Part shown: one piece after another, positions 12,978-13,865 of the stretch
Layout: each line of letters starts with the position of its first letter
Numbering within the stretch: position 1 is the first letter of the stretch
DNA from: Candidatus Thorarchaeota archaeon
GTDB taxonomy: Archaea; Asgardarchaeota; Thorarchaeia; Thorarchaeales; Thorarchaeaceae
DNA length: 13,865 nt
Direction: 5' to 3'
Assembly: GCA_016839345.1 (NCBI GenBank)
Contig: JAEOUL010000143.1
Coordinates: forward strand, 1 to 13,865
Notes under the pieces: model-generated
The model's input: the letters and a program-made list of their open reading frames with translations, nothing else
The model's database searches: none
What the model was told of the DNA's origin: nothing
Position numbers and translations under genes: made by a program

Positions 12978-13865
12978 TTAGAGCGGATCGAACAGAGTCT
13001 GCAAGCGATCCCATGTCGGATACTCAAAAGCAATACCAATTTCAAGTTCTGTGATGTCTGAGATAGTGCTTCTTAATGATTCAATTATTTCTTCTAATAC
13101 CCAAGGTGCTATTTCGATTCGTTTTCGCTTTTCATCTAAATTGAGGAGGTTGCTCGGAACACCTAATTCAGTTTCCAATATTCGAACTATAGTTTTCAGT
13201 TCAGATGAGGACAATTCACTTCCATGAGGTGCCCTCACAATACCAAGTATCAATAGAGGGTCCGTGTCATCACGCTCTTCAAATTCACGTATGGTCTGTT
13301 CAAGTCTGCGTTCCAGCCTTTTTCTCATCTGAACCGAGTCCTTGAATCGAGCAGAGCAGAAGTGTACTGTGAGGTTCTGGAGATTGTCTTTGGACCATTC
13401 TAGGACCTCTAGAGCAGTCGAAGCACTGCCCTCGATACTGGCACCATCCATGTTCACCAGTTTCATACCAAGAGAAACTAATCTATCAAAGTTCGTTTCA
13501 CTTGCTTCTAGCTCGTTGATATTCAGAAAGGAAACTCCAATATCTTCAGCTCTCTTGGCCAGCTCTATTAGATTCTCCTTTTTCCCAGGTAGAGCAGGAA
13601 CCTCTATTCCGACAACAATACCGGTTTGGACAGATCGTTGAATTCCAGTCCAATCATTTGTCTGTGGATGGAATCGTATCTCATCAAGTCCGGCTTCTTT
13701 CAGTTGTTGAATATCAACTTCACTGATATCTGTCTGACTAGTATAGAGATGAGTATGAAAACCTGTACCGTATTCTTTCTTCAACAACCGTATGTATCCT
13801 AGAGTGCGTTCTAATTGGCAGAGTGGGTCACCTCCGCTTATACCGACCCCCTCGCCCCTAATCGC
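12978..13865 (-). CDS. Radical SAM protein, COG2108-like (N-terminus outside the window)
   Basis: The frame is open on the minus strand from the right edge to TAA at 12978-12980, giving 295 residues. The first visible residues include GVGISGGDPL, the GGDP-type SAM-binding motif that follows the CxxxCxxC cluster site in radical SAM enzymes; the cluster itself is beyond the edge. The next blocks, FHTHLYTS, GLDEIRFHP, GIEVPALPGKKE and FLNINELEASETN, fit the archaeal proteins related to pyruvate formate-lyase activating enzyme (COG2108), whose substrate is unknown. The true gene extends upstream of the TTG at 13787, which is an internal leucine. It abuts pelA tail to tail. Confidence 0.82.
   Translation of the reverse strand, partial: AIRGEGVGISGGDPLCQLERTLGYIRLLKKEYGTGFHTHLYTSQTDISEVDIQQLKEAGLDEIRFHPQTNDWTGIQRSVQTGIVVGIEVPALPGKKENLIELAKRAEDIGVSFLNINELEASETNFDRLVSLGMKLVNMDGASIEGSASTALEVLEWSKDNLQNLTVHFCSARFKDSVQMRKRLERRLEQTIREFEERDDTDPLLILGIVRAPHGSELSSSELKTIVRILETELGVPSNLLNLDEKRKRIEIAPWVLEEIIESLRSTISDITELEIGIAFEYPTWDRLQTLFDPL

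Noticed and set aside
13785..13787. TTG as the start of the radical SAM gene.
   Set aside because: The frame continues to the window edge and encodes the GGDP motif upstream, so the TTG is internal.

Overview
The window is a chromosomal segment from an archaeon. The evidence is an archaeal DnaG-type primase, Pelota, two type II methionine aminopeptidases, a DUF1512 protein, an isolated 5S rRNA gene, an intron-containing tRNA-Trp with an encoded CCA and A73, TATA/BRE-like elements in front of genes, and GAGGTGA-type ribosome binding sites. The mix would fit an Asgard (for example Thorarchaeota-like) or another deep archaeal lineage, but nothing here fixes the taxon. No insertion sequence, CRISPR array, phage gene or attachment site is visible, so this looks like core genome.

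Layout. Positions 1-186 hold the C-terminal tail of a PyrK-type iron-sulfur subunit. 361-1269 encodes a DUF89 phosphatase-like protein, with a strong TATA box just upstream. A tRNA-Trp(CCA) gene with a 61-nt intron lies on the minus strand at 1315-1452. After about 470 nt without a gene, 1923-3896 encodes a 657-residue protein I do not recognise, with a likely winged helix near residues 480-545. A lone 5S rRNA gene (about 3923-4040) follows with its own promoter, then a DUF1512 membrane-anchored protein (4122-5240) coupled to a small two-helix membrane protein with a zinc ribbon (5248-5613). Converging on these are two tandem, diverged type II methionine aminopeptidase genes (minus strand, 5610-7481). 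Divergent from them is a UPF0173 metallo-beta-lactamase-fold hydrolase (7604-8275).

Region 8276-9039 has no credible protein gene but is unusually rich in inverted repeats. Its 5' half (about 8341-8570) is GC-rich and looks like a structured RNA that I could not match to a known family. It is followed by an ATCATC-rich tract, a TATA-like element and a hairpin leading into dnaG. The dnaG reading frame clearly begins upstream of the first usable GTG and seems to start at an ATA codon, or to have lost an ATG. A hairpin plus U-tract terminator overlaps the dnaG stop codon.

Next come a LonB-type AAA+ ATPase that lacks the protease domain and carries a zinc-ribbon-like insertion (10426-11862) and, 26 nt downstream with a textbook ribosome binding site, pelA (11889-12977). 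A COG2108-like radical SAM gene (minus strand, running off the right edge) abuts pelA tail to tail.

Functionally the right half concentrates RNA and translation quality control (DnaG, which also joins the archaeal exosome; Pelota, which rescues stalled ribosomes). The protease-less LonB-like ATPase sits between them. That ATPase-pelA pair and the structured intergenic region are the most promising places to look for something undescribed.
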